A stretch of DNA of 5,892 nt from NCBI GenBank assembly GCA_945906715.1, contig CAMDRK010000173.1:1-5892 (forward strand), given 5' to 3'. The number at the start of each line of letters is the position of its first letter. The first letter of the stretch is position 1. Below, in pieces: positions 5,091 to 5,892 of this stretch. The position numbers were made by a program, and so were the translations under genes. The notes beneath the pieces were generated by a model. That model was not told the DNA's origin, did no database searches, and saw only the letters and a list, made by a program, of their open reading frames with translations. This DNA is from Nitrospira lenta (GTDB lineage Bacteria; Nitrospirota; Nitrospiria; Nitrospirales; Nitrospiraceae).

Positions 5091-5729
5091 ATGAGCACTC
5101 GTTCTGAATCGGGCAAGACCAATCTGGTCGCCATTGCAGTCCTCGTCGGGCTCGTCATTACCGGCGTCTGGGTGTGGAAGCGTTTGTCGTTCGATTCCCA
5201 GGACTATGTGATCGATCAAGCCATCCCTGTGGCGTTTGCGGGGTTGGTGATCGTAGCGGGGCTGTTTCTGTTAGTCCGGGCGTTCAACCGCCGGAGGGGG
5301 CAACGGCGCGAGCGCGCAAAGTTAATGGCTTCGTTCGAACGGGCGACGGCACAGGAGAAGAAGCTGGAGATCGCCTTTGCCCTGATCGAAGTGAATGGAT
5401 ACCGCGCCAAAGGCCTGGAATCCGTGACGCCTGCGTTACGAGACCTCTTCGCGACGACGTTGGAGCGGGCGCTCGGCGACAAGCAGCACCGGATTCGCGG
5501 GATGGCGGCCAGTTACCTTGGTGTCCTGAACGATAAAACCGTGATCCCTCTTTTGCTGAAGGCGCTGGAAGATGACCACGCCTATGTACGTTCCAGCGCG
5601 GCGTTGGGATTGGGCCGGTTGCGCGCGAGTGAGGCGAAGGAGAAACTGACGATTGCCATGGAGAAGGATTGGGATCAAACCGTCAGGAGCCGATCAAAGG
5701 AGGCATTGGAGCGGATCAAGCAATCATGA
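5091..5729 (+). CDS. Membrane-anchored HEAT-repeat protein
   Basis: This is a 212-aa protein with two N-terminal membrane spans (about 12-29 and 44-62), followed by a strongly basic FNRRRGQRRER segment (65-75) that should face the cytoplasm. This places the C-terminal domain inside the cell. That domain is alpha-helical with HEAT/PBS-lyase-like repeats: about 124-147 (HRIRGMAASYLGVL), 151-178 (AYVRSSAALGLGRL) and 182-210 (TVRSRSKEALERI). HEAT domains usually bind protein partners; the partner is unknown, so the role is probably scaffolding or adaptor. The start is supported by the extended -10 promoter immediately upstream; no clear Shine-Dalgarno site exists. The gene converges with the downstream minus-strand gene, with 10 nt between stop codons. 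Confidence 0.85.
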   Translation: MSTRSESGKTNLVAIAVLVGLVITGVWVWKRLSFDSQDYVIDQAIPVAFAGLVIVAGLFLLVRAFNRRRGQRRERAKLMASFERATAQEKKLEIAFALIEVNGYRAKGLESVTPALRDLFATTLERALGDKQHRIRGMAASYLGVLNDKTVIPLLLKALEDDHAYVRSSAALGLGRLRASEAKEKLTIAMEKDWDQTVRSRSKEALERIKQS

Positions 5730-5739
5730 GCAAGGCGGA

Positions 5740-5892
5740 TTAAGCCTGTTCGTCGATCCATTCGATGCAGGCAATTTCCGGTGTGCAATTCCATCGCAGG
5801 GGAAGAAACGACCATCCAAGTCCTCGATTGATATAGAGCCGGCGGCCAGGCCCTCCGTGATGCCCATCGATCCGTCCGTTACATCCGGGCGG
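5740..5892 (-). CDS. C-terminal end of a metallophosphoesterase, cut by window edge
   Basis: Reading the minus strand from the right edge gives 50 codons and TAA at 5742-5740, with no stop in between. The segment LYINRGLGWSFLPLRWNCTP, followed by EIACIEW, matches the C-terminal signature of YkuE/YaeI-type metallophosphoesterases (usually LYVxRGLG, then LPxRF, then PPEI). These are calcineurin-like phosphatases with a two-metal centre, often membrane-associated; the metal-binding GHTHGGQ motif would lie upstream, beyond the edge. The rest of the gene is not visible, so activity and start cannot be judged. Confidence 0.75.
   Translation of the reverse strand, partial: PPGCNGRIDGHHGGPGRRLYINRGLGWSFLPLRWNCTPEIACIEWIDEQA

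Noticed and set aside
1..5892. CRISPR array, tRNA, rRNA or insertion sequence
   Set aside because: There are no regularly spaced repeats, cloverleaf pattern, rRNA-like sequence or transposase motifs.

Overview
The window looks like a bacterial chromosomal segment in which an accessory, defence-type block (about 1-4250) sits next to ordinary chromosomal genes (about 4440-5892). The organism is not identified by any marker gene. The moderately GC-rich right part, the short dispersed repeats and the near-leaderless promoter at 5073 remind me of Nitrospira genomes. That is recollection and inference, not something the sequence proves.

Left part, plus strand. Bases 1-170 are GC-rich and hold no gene I can assign. 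A doubtful 74-codon ORF (171-395) is followed by a clear small DUF2188 protein gene (412-660). Next comes an unusual leader-like arrangement. A perfect 10-nt Shine-Dalgarno sequence drives a 30-codon ORF (736-828). Downstream lies a perfect 10-bp hairpin (866-891) whose right arm contains the best ribosome binding site of an unrecognised ORF (897-1310). The left arm of that hairpin can pair instead with the first Shine-Dalgarno region, so two exclusive RNA folds are possible. These genes look visibly less GC-rich than the right part of the window.

Centre, minus strand. A two-gene type II restriction-modification system is read leftwards: an N6-adenine methyltransferase (2173-3957, about 594 aa) followed by a XhoI/PaeR7I-family endonuclease (1419-2183, 254 aa). 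The expected specificity is CTCGAG. Both appear to start with TTG, and the endonuclease start overlaps the methylase stop by 11 nt and carries its own GGAGG inside the methylase gene. I see no controller (C) gene. A candidate promoter for the pair lies at 3976-4003. The restriction system and the plus-strand genes converge across a 108-nt gap (1311-1418).

Right part. Bases 3965-4436 and 4704-5072 are non-coding and share a dispersed repeat (31 bp, 3 mismatches, all C/T). Between them is an 85-aa protein of unknown function (4446-4703). After them comes a membrane-anchored HEAT-repeat protein (5091-5729), with an extended -10 promoter so close to the start codon that its mRNA should be nearly leaderless. 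Converging on it, with only 10 nt between stop codons, is the 3' end of a minus-strand gene (5740-5892 and beyond the edge) that resembles the C-terminus of YkuE/YaeI-type metallophosphoesterases.
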